64,000 nucleotides of DNA from Vulcanimicrobiota bacterium (GCA_003151115.1 PLWS01000005.1:62001-126000); one strand, 5' to 3'. Positions 1-8,568 are shown, numbered from the stretch's first letter. Numbers and translations: made by a program. Notes: generated from the letters alone by a model not told the origin.

Positions 1-175
1 CCACCATCACATCGGCGAGGGCAACATCGGTTTCGACGGGTTCCGCGCGCTTGCCGCGCGCCCTGAGTTACGCGACAAAACCGCGATTCTCGAAACGCCG
101 GGTGAAGAAGCCGACGACGTGCGCAACATCGAAACGATTCGCGCGATATTCAAAGGCGCCGGCCACGAAATATGA
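1..175 (+). CDS. nfo: Deoxyribonuclease IV (endonuclease IV), C-terminal fragment
   Basis: Only the last 57 codons are inside the window; the reading frame begins at base 2 and stops with TGA at 173-175. The fragment opens with HHIGEGNIGFDGF, which matches the metal-binding HIG.G.IG..F stretch near the C-terminus of endonuclease IV. That family cleaves DNA 5' of abasic sites in base-excision repair using a trinuclear zinc centre. The stop overlaps the dinB start as ATGA, so the two repair genes are probably translationally coupled. The N-terminal part of the barrel cannot be judged. Confidence 0.85.
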   Translation, partial: HHHIGEGNIGFDGFRALAARPELRDKTAILETPGEEADDVRNIETIRAIFKGAGHEI

Positions 176-1227
176 TCGCGCATTTTGACATCGACGCCTT
201 TTACGCGAATGTGGAAATTCGTGACAATCCCGACCTGCGCGGGAAGCCGGTCGCGGTTGCGGGATCGAGCCGCCGCGCCGTCGTGCTGACGGCATCATAC
301 GAAGCGCGGCCGTTCGGTGTAAAATCGGCGGTGCCGCTGTGGCGCGCGCTCGAGGCTTGCCCCGATCTCGTCGTGGTAAAGCCGAACATGCAAAAGTACC
401 GCGAGGTATCGCATCAAATTTTTGCGATCTTCGAACGGCGCGGGCATCCGGTGCAAGGCCTGTCGATGGACGAAGCATTCGTAGACTTCGGCGATTGCAC
501 GCTCGATGCGGGGCGCGAACTGGCGCAAACGATTCGGGGCGAGATCTTCGAGGAATGCCGGTTGACCGTGAGCGCAGGCGTTGCCAGCGGAATGATGGTC
601 GCGAAGATTCTTTCCGATTCGTGCAAACCCGATGGCTTGGAATCGCTCGCGCCGGGACGCGAGGCGGAATTTCTGGCGCCGCTTCCCGTCGGCCGGTTGT
701 GGGGCGTCGGTCCGAAAACGCAAACGCGCTTGCAAGAGCGCGGCATTACGACAATCGGCGATGTGGCCGCGCTATCGGACGAACGCGTGCGCGCGATTTT
801 CGGATCGTGGGGGATGGAGTTGCGCGACCTGGCGCGCGGCATCGACCGGCGTAACGTCGAGCCCGAACGCGAAACGAAATCGATCTCGACCGAAGAGACC
901 TTCGAATACGACGTGTGCGACGAAAAACAACTGCGCGAGCTCTTGCGGGAGCAAGCTCTGGAATTAGCGCAGAAGCTCGAGAAGGAAGGGCTCTCGGCCT
1001 GCACGATCGGCATCAAAATCAAACGCGCCGATTTTCAAATCATCGTGCGGCAGACGAATCTCGCCGAACCGACCATGGACGCGCAGCAAATCTTCGTCTC
1101 CGCCGTTCACTGCCTGCAGCGCGCGGAGCTAGGACGTTCGCCGGTGCGCCTGCTCGGAACGCGGGTCGCGTCGCTCGTGGCAGGCGAGCCGAAACAGCAG
1201 ACGCTATTTGCAGGTAGCCTGCAATAG
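172..1227 (+). CDS. dinB: DNA polymerase IV (Y-family translesion polymerase)
   Basis: A 351-residue Y-family polymerase of normal length. The catalytic acidic residues are visible: Asp6 in FDIDAFYANVE and Asp100-Glu101 in SMDEAF. The middle carries the helix-hairpin-helix region (LWGVGPKTQTRL), and the C-terminal 110 residues fit the little-finger domain. It copies past damaged bases with low fidelity. I see no C-terminal beta-clamp motif that I would call with confidence; the last residues (QQTLFAG) could serve. It overlaps nfo by 4 bases, forming a small DNA-repair pair. Confidence 0.95.
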   Translation: MIAHFDIDAFYANVEIRDNPDLRGKPVAVAGSSRRAVVLTASYEARPFGVKSAVPLWRALEACPDLVVVKPNMQKYREVSHQIFAIFERRGHPVQGLSMDEAFVDFGDCTLDAGRELAQTIRGEIFEECRLTVSAGVASGMMVAKILSDSCKPDGLESLAPGREAEFLAPLPVGRLWGVGPKTQTRLQERGITTIGDVAALSDERVRAIFGSWGMELRDLARGIDRRNVEPERETKSISTEETFEYDVCDEKQLRELLREQALELAQKLEKEGLSACTIGIKIKRADFQIIVRQTNLAEPTMDAQQIFVSAVHCLQRAELGRSPVRLLGTRVASLVAGEPKQQTLFAGSLQ

Positions 1228-1237
1228 GAGGCTCGAC

Positions 1238-1561
1238 ATGATCGTAGCGACCACGGAAAACATCGCCGGTTATCGCGTCAAAGAAACGAAGGGCCAAGTC
1301 TTCGGAGTAGTCGTTCGAAGCCGCGGCCTGGGCGGCAACATCGTAGCGGCTCTCCGCTCGATTATGGGCGGCGAAATCATAGAGTACACGCAACTCCTCG
1401 AAGAGACGCGCCGCCACGCGATCGATCGCATGGTGCAAAACGCTCAAGCGATGGGCGCCGATGCAGTTGCCATGATGCGCTTCGATTCCTCGGAGATGGG
1501 CAACACGATGACCGAGGTTGTCGCGTACGGTACCGCTGTCACGCTGACGCCGGCGCAGTAA
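1238..1561 (+). CDS. YbjQ/UPF0145 family protein
   Basis: A 107-residue protein of the YbjQ (UPF0145, DUF74) family, a small conserved fold that forms pentameric rings in solved members; function unknown. Recognisable parts are the opening IVATTENIAGYRV, the central RSRGLGGNIVA and the C-terminal GADAVAMMRFD. I start it at ATG 1238 because a good Shine-Dalgarno sequence (TAGGAGG, 1226-1232) lies just upstream; an in-frame start at 1208 would overlap dinB. The stop shares one base with the next start (TAATG), suggesting coupled translation with the membrane protein that follows. Confidence 0.88.
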   Translation: MIVATTENIAGYRVKETKGQVFGVVVRSRGLGGNIVAALRSIMGGEIIEYTQLLEETRRHAIDRMVQNAQAMGADAVAMMRFDSSEMGNTMTEVVAYGTAVTLTPAQ

Positions 1562-1842
1562 TGCTTCGCGCAATTCTTATTCTCGCCGGACTCTGTGCGC
1601 TTGCGTTCGGACTTCTTACACTGCGGTTTTCGTTTATCGGTGCACTGCCGCCGCTGATTGCCGGCGTGGTGCTACTGCTCGGCACAATTTTCGAAGGCCG
1701 GTATCGTCCGCGCGCTCGCTCAAACGGCGACAGATGGGAGCCGACCGGCGAGAAATTCATCGATCCCGGCACGGGTAAACTCGTCGACGTCGTCTACAAT
1801 CCGAAAACGGGCGAGCGTGAGTACAAAGAAACTCCGCCGTAG
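1561..1842 (+). CDS. Small membrane protein, unknown function
   Basis: A 93-residue protein I do not recognise. Two hydrophobic helices (about residues 3-20 and 27-45) are followed by an Arg-rich stretch (GRYRPRARS) and a short polar tail rich in Thr, Gly and Lys. By the positive-inside rule the tail should be cytoplasmic. It is joined to the YbjQ gene by a one-base overlap, so the two are probably co-expressed; the tail may be a contact for the YbjQ ring, but that is inference. Confidence 0.7.
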   Translation: MLRAILILAGLCALAFGLLTLRFSFIGALPPLIAGVVLLLGTIFEGRYRPRARSNGDRWEPTGEKFIDPGTGKLVDVVYNPKTGEREYKETPP

Positions 1843-1863
1843 TACGTGCCGTGCGGGCCTCGC

Positions 1864-1938
1864 CCTTCGACAAACTCAGGATGACATCGTCGGCCGTGGT
1901 TCGACCGGGGCGCCTAATGGCGCCCGCTCACCATGACA
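1864..1938. repeat. Hairpin repeat pair (CCT/AGG copy plus GGT/ACC copy)
   Basis: Two repeat units in the same orientation, best read on the minus strand. The first (1864-1886) is CCTTCGACAAACTCAGG followed by ATGACA. The second (about 1896-1938) has TGGTTCGAC, then a stem GGGCGCC-TAAT-GGCGCCC, then GCTCACCATGACA. They fill the space between two convergent genes. The same two unit types recur elsewhere in the window (20022, 21626, 41312). Confidence 0.85.
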
Positions 1939-1941
1939 ATG

Positions 1942-2940
1942 CTAAATATGGTCCGTCGACCACACTCCATCAGCGGCGCCTGTTGTTTTAGCGCGCTCTA
2001 AGAATTTCTTGCCGCGCGAGCTGAGCGGCGCGATCATGAGCAGCGCGTCTTTGCGCTTGCGCACCGAACCGCGCGGCAATAGGCTACGCACGTTATCCGG
2101 CGGCAGCCAGCCGGTGATTTTCCGCAGATCGCCCGCGGCGGCGCGCAAGAGCGGGGCGACGAGCCCGCGATCTTTTGCATCACTAAATCCGAATTCGTCG
2201 AGAACATAGGCATCGTGCGCCGGTTCGCGCTGCCCGAAGACGTAGGCGGCAATCCCGCGCCCGCGGCGCGCGACCAAGTGCACGGCCTGCCCGCCGGCAT
2301 GTTCGGAGCCCTGTTGGATCCGCGTCTGCAGCCACTTCCAAAACGCCGGCCCGCGCTCGAATCCCCAGTCGCGGCGCGATTGCGTCGCGTCGAAGCAGCG
2401 GCGAATTGCGGGCCAATCCTTTTGCGTCAGCGGCGCGACATCGATGCGCGTCTGCGAAAGAGCATCGGCACGAAACGAGATCAGCCGCGAGGGAAGTTCA
2501 ACAAATCCGAGCGCCTTATAAAACTGCGGGTGAATATCCGAGAAGAGGTAGGCGAAATCGAAGCGCTGCGACTTGGCTTCATCCAAGGCAAGAGCGAGCA
2601 TGGCGCTGGCATACCCGTGGCTGCGCTGCTCCGGCGGCGTGAAAACCGCGCCGATACCGATCGACGCCAGCCGGTTCGATCGCAGCCACGCAATCCTCTC
2701 GTAGCGCTTGAATGACGCGACGATGGTTTTTCCCGAGCGAAGTCCGAGCGTTTGATAGTGGCGCTTGCCATAATCCGTACGCGCAAGTTGCAGCGTCTGC
2801 GAGACATAAGCATCGAAGGTCCGTCCGTTCGCCCACAGGGGTGCGGTCAGCGGCAAGACGCGTTTCGCGTACTCTTCGGGCGGAATGGGACTCAGTGTTT
2901 CGGTCACCGCGCGGAGCGAATGGAGCCGGACGATCGCCAT
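1942..2940 (-). CDS. GNAT family N-acetyltransferase
   Basis: A 332-residue protein whose N-terminal half is a GNAT acyltransferase domain. The acetyl-CoA binding motif A is PPEQRSHGYASAML (residues 102-115), fitting the Q/R-x-x-G-x-A signature, followed by FYKALGF typical of the last GNAT strand. The C-terminal half (about 170-332) is a second, more divergent region, as in Eis-like enzymes with two GNAT folds and a C-terminal extension. The substrate cannot be told. Its start overlaps the end of the helicase gene by 37 bases. Confidence 0.75.
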   Translation of the reverse strand: MAIVRLHSLRAVTETLSPIPPEEYAKRVLPLTAPLWANGRTFDAYVSQTLQLARTDYGKRHYQTLGLRSGKTIVASFKRYERIAWLRSNRLASIGIGAVFTPPEQRSHGYASAMLALALDEAKSQRFDFAYLFSDIHPQFYKALGFVELPSRLISFRADALSQTRIDVAPLTQKDWPAIRRCFDATQSRRDWGFERGPAFWKWLQTRIQQGSEHAGGQAVHLVARRGRGIAAYVFGQREPAHDAYVLDEFGFSDAKDRGLVAPLLRAAAGDLRKITGWLPPDNVRSLLPRGSVRKRKDALLMIAPLSSRGKKFLERAKTTGAADGVWSTDHI

Positions 2941-5105
2941 TTATCCGACAAGTCGACGGCGCCGGGAATGCGCGCGGCCTGCAGTTCGGCCAAGAATTCG
3001 GGCGCCGCGACACCGCGCGTGGCTTTTTCGTGGGCGGTGACGAGCGCCGAGCGTTTTGCGCGGCGCAATGCGTAGACAAACGCGCGCCGTTCCTCGCGGT
3101 TATACCGCTCCCGCGTTTTGCTTCGGAACATGTAATACGTGAACTTCGCGGTGCGCGCCGCGCGCGCTTCGCCGACGTTTTCCTTGGCGATCATACCTTG
3201 GCTGGGACTGTAAAGAAATGCGTCGGGCACGTAGTACCGGGGAAAGGCGCCTGCCCGAATGTTTGGCAAGAGGATGTGATCGAACTCGCGCCCGGCGGCC
3301 GCATCGATGCTCAGAATGCGAACCGTGTCGCCCTCCTCGATGGCTTCGCACGATTCGAATTCGCTGTACATTCGCTCTTCGGCATACTTTAGGAACTCCG
3401 CGAGCGACGCGTCGGGATAATCGGAAGCGAAAGCTGCGATTCGATCGTGCAGGCGGCACAGCGTCAGCTGTTGGTACGCGGCGTGCGCGGATCCGGGCGC
3501 GCGTTTTCGCGCGAGCCCTTGGTTCCAGACGAGCCGCGCCAGTTCCGGAAGCGGAAGGGTGCGCAACGCGTTCAGCCATTCTTTTCGCAGCTCGCGCAGC
3601 CGCATCAGCCGGTCACGCGCCAAATTCGGCAGTGCAGCGTCGCGATCGCCGCGCAGGACGTTCCAGCCGAGGCGCACGTCGCGCATCGGATCCCAGCGCG
3701 GCGCATGCGGCCCCGTTGCGGGCAGCGGCTCCTCGGTGAAGAGCAGCGTTTGCGAATCTTCGGGTTCGGCGCAGAGCGCCGCCAACGTCGAATCTGCGAA
3801 CGCAACAGCCGGCCCGGAAAGCACGCGCAACAAGTATTCGTGGCGGAACGGATCGTGCACGAACCACAGAATCGCGAGCGCGTCGATCGCTTCGGGCTCG
3901 GCGAAAACGTTGAGGTCCCCCGCTATCTGCGCGGGGATGTTTCGCTCGAGCAGCGCGTCGCAGTAGGCGCGTACATTTGCAACCGAACGGAAAAGCAAGG
4001 CGATCTCGCTCGGTTGCGCGCCGCCGGCCAGCAGCGTGGCGACGTGCTCGGCCACGAACTGCGTTTCGGCTTTTTTCGTGGTCGCACGAAAAAGCGTAAG
4101 GCCGACTTGCGGATCGGTGCTTACAGGCGGCGACCCATGTGCGCCCAGTAGATGCCGGCACGCGACGTCAACGGAGAACGGACTGCGGTGCTGTTCGGTC
4201 AAAGCCACGCGATCGCCGGGCAAAGCCAGCACACGATCGGGCCGCGCGCCGCGGAACGTTGACGTCGCCGAAGCTTCGTCGATTGCAAAACAGACAGCGT
4301 CGGCGTTTTCTCCGTAGATGGCTTGTACCAGCTGCAGCTGCGCGAGCGTCAGCCCCTGAGCATCGTCGACGAATGCAGCCGGATAGCGCTCTCGTACCTC
4401 GCTAGCGAGAGCCGGCGCATCGCGCAACGTTTTTACGGCTTCGGCGATCGCATCGCGGGGACTCAGGCAGCCGCGCTTAACCGGGTGATCGAGATAAGAG
4501 CGATAGAGTTTGGCCAAAATCTTCGCGAGGTCCACTTCGCGCCGGTATTGGCGCTGGAGTTCGGCGCCGTCGACATTTAGCGAATCTTGGTGAGTCTCTT
4601 TGGTGTAGTACAGCAAATCCGGGTGCGCGAAATTGGGCGGCTGCGCGTAAAACGCGGTCGCGCCGCGCAGCGCGCTTTCCAGGAATTGTTCGGGAGAAAC
4701 GAGCGCGTCGCGGAATTTGCAGAACAACAGAAAGGCTGCATCCAAGAAACGCTGCGGCGCGCGCAGACCCGGCACTTCCGGGTCGACTTGCGCTTCCATG
4801 AACTCGGTCCATTCCAGCGAAAGCAACGGCTGCGCCGATTCTTCAAAGAGAATCGCCGCTTGTACGTCGTCGATGAGCTCCGGCCGTGCTCCGTCGCGGG
4901 GGTTCCGCGTGAGAATCTCCAGCGCGAGTTCATCCAACGCGCGCACGTCGATCCGTTCGTTGGTGCAGAGACGGCGCAAGACGTCGAGCGAAGCGGAAGC
5001 GGGCGCCGTCATCAGTACCGCACTCGATTGCGCGGCTTCGTTTGCGCGGCGCACGAGGTCGGTGGTTTTCCCGCTTCCGGCCGCGCCGGTAACGAACAGA
5101 CTCAC
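2904..5105 (-). CDS. UvrD/Rep-like (SF1) helicase, partner of the adjacent nuclease
   Basis: A 733-residue superfamily 1 helicase. Visible motifs: Walker A GAAGSGKTT (8-15 region), motif II DDAQ (247-250), FRGA (284-287), motif IV EQHRSP (304-309), motif V around SIDAAAGREFDHILLP (599-614) and motif VI YALRRAKR (678-685). Motif II carries Asp where most relatives have Glu (DEFQ/DEAQ). No nuclease domain follows, unlike AddA, AddB or RecB. I start at GTG 5105, which overlaps the stop of the upstream nuclease gene as GTGA; the open frame continues upstream but that part is the nuclease gene read out of frame. Likely role: DNA end processing with the neighbour. Confidence 0.85.
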   Translation of the reverse strand: MSLFVTGAAGSGKTTDLVRRANEAAQSSAVLMTAPASASLDVLRRLCTNERIDVRALDELALEILTRNPRDGARPELIDDVQAAILFEESAQPLLSLEWTEFMEAQVDPEVPGLRAPQRFLDAAFLLFCKFRDALVSPEQFLESALRGATAFYAQPPNFAHPDLLYYTKETHQDSLNVDGAELQRQYRREVDLAKILAKLYRSYLDHPVKRGCLSPRDAIAEAVKTLRDAPALASEVRERYPAAFVDDAQGLTLAQLQLVQAIYGENADAVCFAIDEASATSTFRGARPDRVLALPGDRVALTEQHRSPFSVDVACRHLLGAHGSPPVSTDPQVGLTLFRATTKKAETQFVAEHVATLLAGGAQPSEIALLFRSVANVRAYCDALLERNIPAQIAGDLNVFAEPEAIDALAILWFVHDPFRHEYLLRVLSGPAVAFADSTLAALCAEPEDSQTLLFTEEPLPATGPHAPRWDPMRDVRLGWNVLRGDRDAALPNLARDRLMRLRELRKEWLNALRTLPLPELARLVWNQGLARKRAPGSAHAAYQQLTLCRLHDRIAAFASDYPDASLAEFLKYAEERMYSEFESCEAIEEGDTVRILSIDAAAGREFDHILLPNIRAGAFPRYYVPDAFLYSPSQGMIAKENVGEARAARTAKFTYYMFRSKTRERYNREERRAFVYALRRAKRSALVTAHEKATRGVAAPEFLAELQAARIPGAVDLSDKWRSSGSIRSAR

Positions 5106-6412
5106 CGGCCGAACCGCTGATCCGGCGGATAGGGCCGATCCGCGCAGGCGATCGAATACGCGCAGTACGTGCACGCCGACGGATCCGCGGTGACCGCAAA
5201 CGCAGTCGGTTTGCCGGAGGTCAGCTCGGCGCATATTTCGATCATTCGCTCGCGCGCGCGTTCGAGTTCGCTCAGCGGAATCACGCCCGTCGCGCTTTGC
5301 GAGCGGCCGATTTCCGATGGCACCGGCACGACCTCGAGAACGACCGGCTGCACGTCGAGCAGCGCATCCTTCAGCGGAAGAAGTGCGAGCTTCCACACGC
5401 GGTCGCCCTCGGCGGTTCGCGCCCAGTAATAAAACGGCAGCTGGAAATCTTTGAAGCGGCGGATCTTTTCGCGGTATTCGGCCGCGTTGGTCGCAATCGT
5501 GCCCGTCTTGTAATCGATCACCGCAACGGCTCCGGTCTTGTCGTCGCGGTCGAGCCGGTCGATGTAACCGATGAACTCGTAGCCTTCCATTTCGAGCTCG
5601 GCCGGGAGTTCGCAGCCGACCACGGTGAACGAGGCGCGCTTGGCTTCGGCGAGCAGCCACTCGACGTATTTTTTGGCGGTGCGCTGCGCGCGGCGGCGCT
5701 GCAGTTCGTACTCGACCGGCGTCTCGAAATTGTTTCGGTGACGGTCGAACGCCGAGTTGACCAACCCCTCGAGTTTGAGTGAAAGCTCGGCCGGATCGGC
5801 GTCGCCCGGGCGCGGGAATTCTCCGTGCAAAGCTTCGAGCGCGGCGTGAAAGGCCGTACCGTAAAACGAAGCGGACGATCCTTTGTCCTCAACCGCGCCG
5901 CACATGTACCGGTAGAACCATTTTCTCGGACACTCGACGTAGGCGTTGAGTTGGGATGCGGAAAAGCGCGGGCGCGCCGCGCTCATGCCCAGGCGAGGTT
6001 CGGGTACGGCGGGCTCGCAAAGCGTCAGTGTGCCGGCGCGCTCCGTCGCAGCCGCCGGACCTCCATCGGTTTCGAGTTGAAAACGGCGCACGATCTCTTG
6101 CCGCGCAGTCTCGCCGTCTTGGAGTTTCTCCAGTTCGCGCAGCGCCGCGGCAAACGGCGCGAGCATGCGCTCTTGTGCGACGCGGTCGAGCAGCCCGCCC
6201 TCGTTCGCCGAGAGCGCGGCGTATGCTGCGCCGAGTTCTTGCGGGACGCCGGAGAACGGGGATTGCAGCATTCGCACCGCATGCTGCTCTTCCGGCCTGC
6301 GCGTCCAAGCTAAAGCCGCCGCTAGAAAAGCACGCTGCTCCGCAGACTGCACGCTCTCTCTTTGGAAAACGTACGAAGGCGACCCTGCTCGCAGCGTATA
6401 ACCGCGAGGCAT
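5102..6412 (-). CDS. AddB/RecB-type PD-(D/E)XK nuclease with truncated helicase part
   Basis: A 436-residue protein. The C-terminal domain is a RecB-family nuclease: FSASQLNAYVECPRKWFY (150-167), His189, GYIDRLD (282-288), IDYKTG (299-304) and QLPFYYW (324-330). Cys161, Cys414, Cys417 and Cys423 are placed as the AddB-type iron-sulphur cluster. Residues 1-115 (GYTLRAGSPSYV, later RMLQSPFSGV) look like the 2B region of a UvrD-type helicase that begins after motif IV; no Walker motifs are present. It is followed by a helicase gene through a GTGA overlap. Its ATG at 6412 shares bases with the ubiX start on the other strand; a later start is possible. Confidence 0.82.
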   Translation of the reverse strand: MPRGYTLRAGSPSYVFQRESVQSAEQRAFLAAALAWTRRPEEQHAVRMLQSPFSGVPQELGAAYAALSANEGGLLDRVAQERMLAPFAAALRELEKLQDGETARQEIVRRFQLETDGGPAAATERAGTLTLCEPAVPEPRLGMSAARPRFSASQLNAYVECPRKWFYRYMCGAVEDKGSSASFYGTAFHAALEALHGEFPRPGDADPAELSLKLEGLVNSAFDRHRNNFETPVEYELQRRRAQRTAKKYVEWLLAEAKRASFTVVGCELPAELEMEGYEFIGYIDRLDRDDKTGAVAVIDYKTGTIATNAAEYREKIRRFKDFQLPFYYWARTAEGDRVWKLALLPLKDALLDVQPVVLEVVPVPSEIGRSQSATGVIPLSELERARERMIEICAELTSGKPTAFAVTADPSACTYCAYSIACADRPYPPDQRFGR

Positions 6413-6968
6413 GCGGAGAATCATCGTCGGCGTCAGCGGAGCCAGCGGAAGTGCGTTTGCCTATCGCGCGCTTGAGGCTCTGCGCGATTCTCCGGGCATC
6501 GAAACGCATTTGGTCGTCAGCCGGCAAGCCGCGCGTACGATTGAGCTGGAGACCAAGAAGACCGTTAAAGATTTTGAAGCGCTGGCGGACGTTTCATACG
6601 GTCACGACGATTTGGCCGCGGCTATTTCCAGCGGATCGTTCATCACCGAAGGCATGCTCGTGATTCCCTGTTCGATCGGGAGCGCAGCCGCCATCGCGTA
6701 CTCGCTCAACGCGAACCTGCTGGTGCGTGCCGCCGACGTATGCTTAAAGGAAAGGCGGAAGCTGGTGCTCGTGGTTCGCGAGACGCCGCTGCACGCCGGA
6801 CATCTGCGCACTCTGACGCAGCTGGCCGAGACCGGCGCGGTCATCATGCCGCCGATGCCGGCGCTTTACGCCAAGCCCAAGACGGTCGATGACATCGTTG
6901 CGCACACCGTCGGCAAAGCGCTCGACCAATTCGGCATCGAGCACAAACTTTTCGAGCGCTGGTCTTAG
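6411..6968 (+). CDS. ubiX: Flavin prenyltransferase UbiX
   Basis: A 185-residue UbiX/Pad1 protein. It opens with RRIIVGVSGASGS, the flavin-phosphate loop, and continues with the conserved SCSIG-like PCSIGSAAAIAYSL segment and a C-terminal VRETPLHAGHL and PPMPALY, all typical. It makes prenylated FMN, the cofactor of UbiD-type decarboxylases. No ubiD gene is in this window, so the partner must lie elsewhere. The gene is divergent from the nuclease gene with overlapping start codons, and its stop overlaps that of the next, convergent gene by 4 bases. Confidence 0.92.
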   Translation: MRRIIVGVSGASGSAFAYRALEALRDSPGIETHLVVSRQAARTIELETKKTVKDFEALADVSYGHDDLAAAISSGSFITEGMLVIPCSIGSAAAIAYSLNANLLVRAADVCLKERRKLVLVVRETPLHAGHLRTLTQLAETGAVIMPPMPALYAKPKTVDDIVAHTVGKALDQFGIEHKLFERWS

Positions 6969-7711
6969 CGGGCGAACTTTTCGGCGAGCGCGATGTCGCT
7001 CACCCGGTCAACGTTTATCCCGATCTCCGCGTATGGTGAGACGATCGCGCGTACCGGCGCTCCGATCACATGCGAAGCGCGCGCCTCGGCTTGCGCAATG
7101 GTCAAACACCGGAGCGCGTAACGCCACAGAATCCGCCAGCCGAAGAGCGAGGCGAGTTCGAGCGGATTCTTGCGCGCCTCTCCCAGCCGTTCGATCACGC
7201 GATCCAGCGCGGGCCAGACGCGCGGCTTCATCGTGATGAAGCCCGTGCCGCAATAATCTCCGTCGCGCAGGTGCGCCCAAGTGTGCGGCGCTTCGGGAAA
7301 AGCGGCCAGGTGTACCGCTTTTTCGAGGCAGCCGTATGTCAGATCCGCATTCGCCGCGCCGGCGCGCGCGATGTAGTCGTTGATCGCCTGCGGCGTCAGT
7401 ACCGGCAAGTCCGAAGCGCTGACCAAGAGATCGGCATTGGGATCGCTTCCCGCAAGTCCGCTGCGCAAGCTGTCGCGAATGCGCACGCCGTCCGGGCGAA
7501 CGTCGTCGGCTAACGAAAGCGCCGCCGAGCCGTGCGACTGCGGCGGAGCGACGACCACGATGCGTCCAACGCTCGCCGAGTTTCGTAACGCGCGAAGCGT
7601 GCGTTCCACCAGCGTCGTGCCGTTGATCTCGACGAAGGCTTTGTTTGGGGCGCCCGGCGTGCGTGCCGCGAGTTCGTCGTGCGGACCGCCCGCGAGGACT
7701 ATCGCGTCCAT
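6965..7711 (-). CDS. MobA-like NTP transferase
   Basis: A 248-residue nucleotidyltransferase-fold protein. The N-terminus MDAIVLAGGP carries the LAGG loop, with Lys in NKAFVEINGTTL serving as the usual phosphate-binding Lys; ASDLPVLT is the metal-binding Asp segment, and INVDRVSDI at the end matches the MobA/GlmU/IspD-like C-terminus (NINTPED type). The substrate is not clear: it might be a molybdopterin or sugar nucleotidyltransferase. It lies directly downstream of ispE with a 13-base overlap, so it could act in the same pathway as a divergent IspD, but it is not a canonical one. Confidence 0.75.
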   Translation of the reverse strand: MDAIVLAGGPHDELAARTPGAPNKAFVEINGTTLVERTLRALRNSASVGRIVVVAPPQSHGSAALSLADDVRPDGVRIRDSLRSGLAGSDPNADLLVSASDLPVLTPQAINDYIARAGAANADLTYGCLEKAVHLAAFPEAPHTWAHLRDGDYCGTGFITMKPRVWPALDRVIERLGEARKNPLELASLFGWRILWRYALRCLTIAQAEARASHVIGAPVRAIVSPYAEIGINVDRVSDIALAEKFAR

Positions 7712-8568
7712 GCCGCGCCGCTCCGGAAGGCGCACGGAAAGATTTCGAATTCCGGCACGGCGGCAATGCGGTTGGCGAGATCGTCGCGCGCCGCAGCGGT
7801 CGAAGTCAGCGCGTAGACGGCCGAGCCCGAACCGGTCAGCATCGGCTTGCGCGCACCCGCAGCACGCAGCATTTCGATTGCCTGCGCGATCTCGGCCGTC
7901 GAGGATACGACGTCGAGAAAATCGTTTTGCTGTAACTCGACGACGCGATCGAAATCGCCGCGCTGCAGCGCTTCGCCCATGCTCAGAGTCACCGATCCGC
8001 TGCGTGGCCGCGAACCGCGGTCGCGTTCGTCGAGCGCGGCGTACGCGTCGCGCGTCGAAACGGAAACGGGCGGCTTTACGATCACGGCATGCCAATCGGG
8101 CGCTTTTCCTAGTGCCGTTACGCGCTCGCCCGTGCCTTCCACCAACGCGGCAGTTTCCACCAAGAAGGACGGAACGTCGGAACCTAACTCCATCGCCGCT
8201 TGCAGATAATCGATCTGCGGGACGCTTCCAAAAACGCCGCGCTGCGCTGCGAGCAGGATGGCAGCAGCGTCGCTCGACCCGCCGCCTAGGCCCGCTTGCA
8301 CCGGGATGTTCTTGCGCAGCTCGATTCTCGCACCGGATCGCAGATCGAGGGTGCGATAGGCGCGCTCGACCAGGTTGTCGTTTTGCAAGGCCCGATCGTC
8401 GCAGAGAAATTGCAGACCCTCGCCGCCCATCGAGATCTCGAGCTCGTCGCAGAGATCGACCGGCACCATCACGCTGCGGATGCCGTGGAGACCGCCCGCG
8501 ACCCGGCCGAGCACTTCGAGCGAAAGATTTAATTTCGCCGGGGCTTGCAACGTAACGCCTGCCTTCAT
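7699..8568 (-). CDS. ispE: 4-diphosphocytidyl-2-C-methyl-D-erythritol kinase
   Basis: A 289-residue GHMP kinase. APAKLNLSLEV (9-19) is the IspE N-terminal signature with the catalytic Lys, and PVQAGLGGGSSDAAA (89-103) is the ATP-binding glycine loop; LTGSGSAVYAL near the C-terminus is GHMP motif 3. It phosphorylates CDP-methylerythritol in the non-mevalonate isoprenoid pathway. I start at ATG 8568, where homology begins, rather than at upstream in-frame codons. It overlaps the downstream nucleotidyltransferase gene by 13 bases. Confidence 0.92.
   Translation of the reverse strand: MKAGVTLQAPAKLNLSLEVLGRVAGGLHGIRSVMVPVDLCDELEISMGGEGLQFLCDDRALQNDNLVERAYRTLDLRSGARIELRKNIPVQAGLGGGSSDAAAILLAAQRGVFGSVPQIDYLQAAMELGSDVPSFLVETAALVEGTGERVTALGKAPDWHAVIVKPPVSVSTRDAYAALDERDRGSRPRSGSVTLSMGEALQRGDFDRVVELQQNDFLDVVSSTAEIAQAIEMLRAAGARKPMLTGSGSAVYALTSTAAARDDLANRIAAVPEFEIFPCAFRSGAAWTR

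Noticed and set aside
5106-5660. N-terminal extension of the helicase frame
   Set aside because: The frame stays open through the nuclease gene, but the translation there is an out-of-frame reading of it; GTG 5105 precedes the Walker A and overlaps the nuclease stop.
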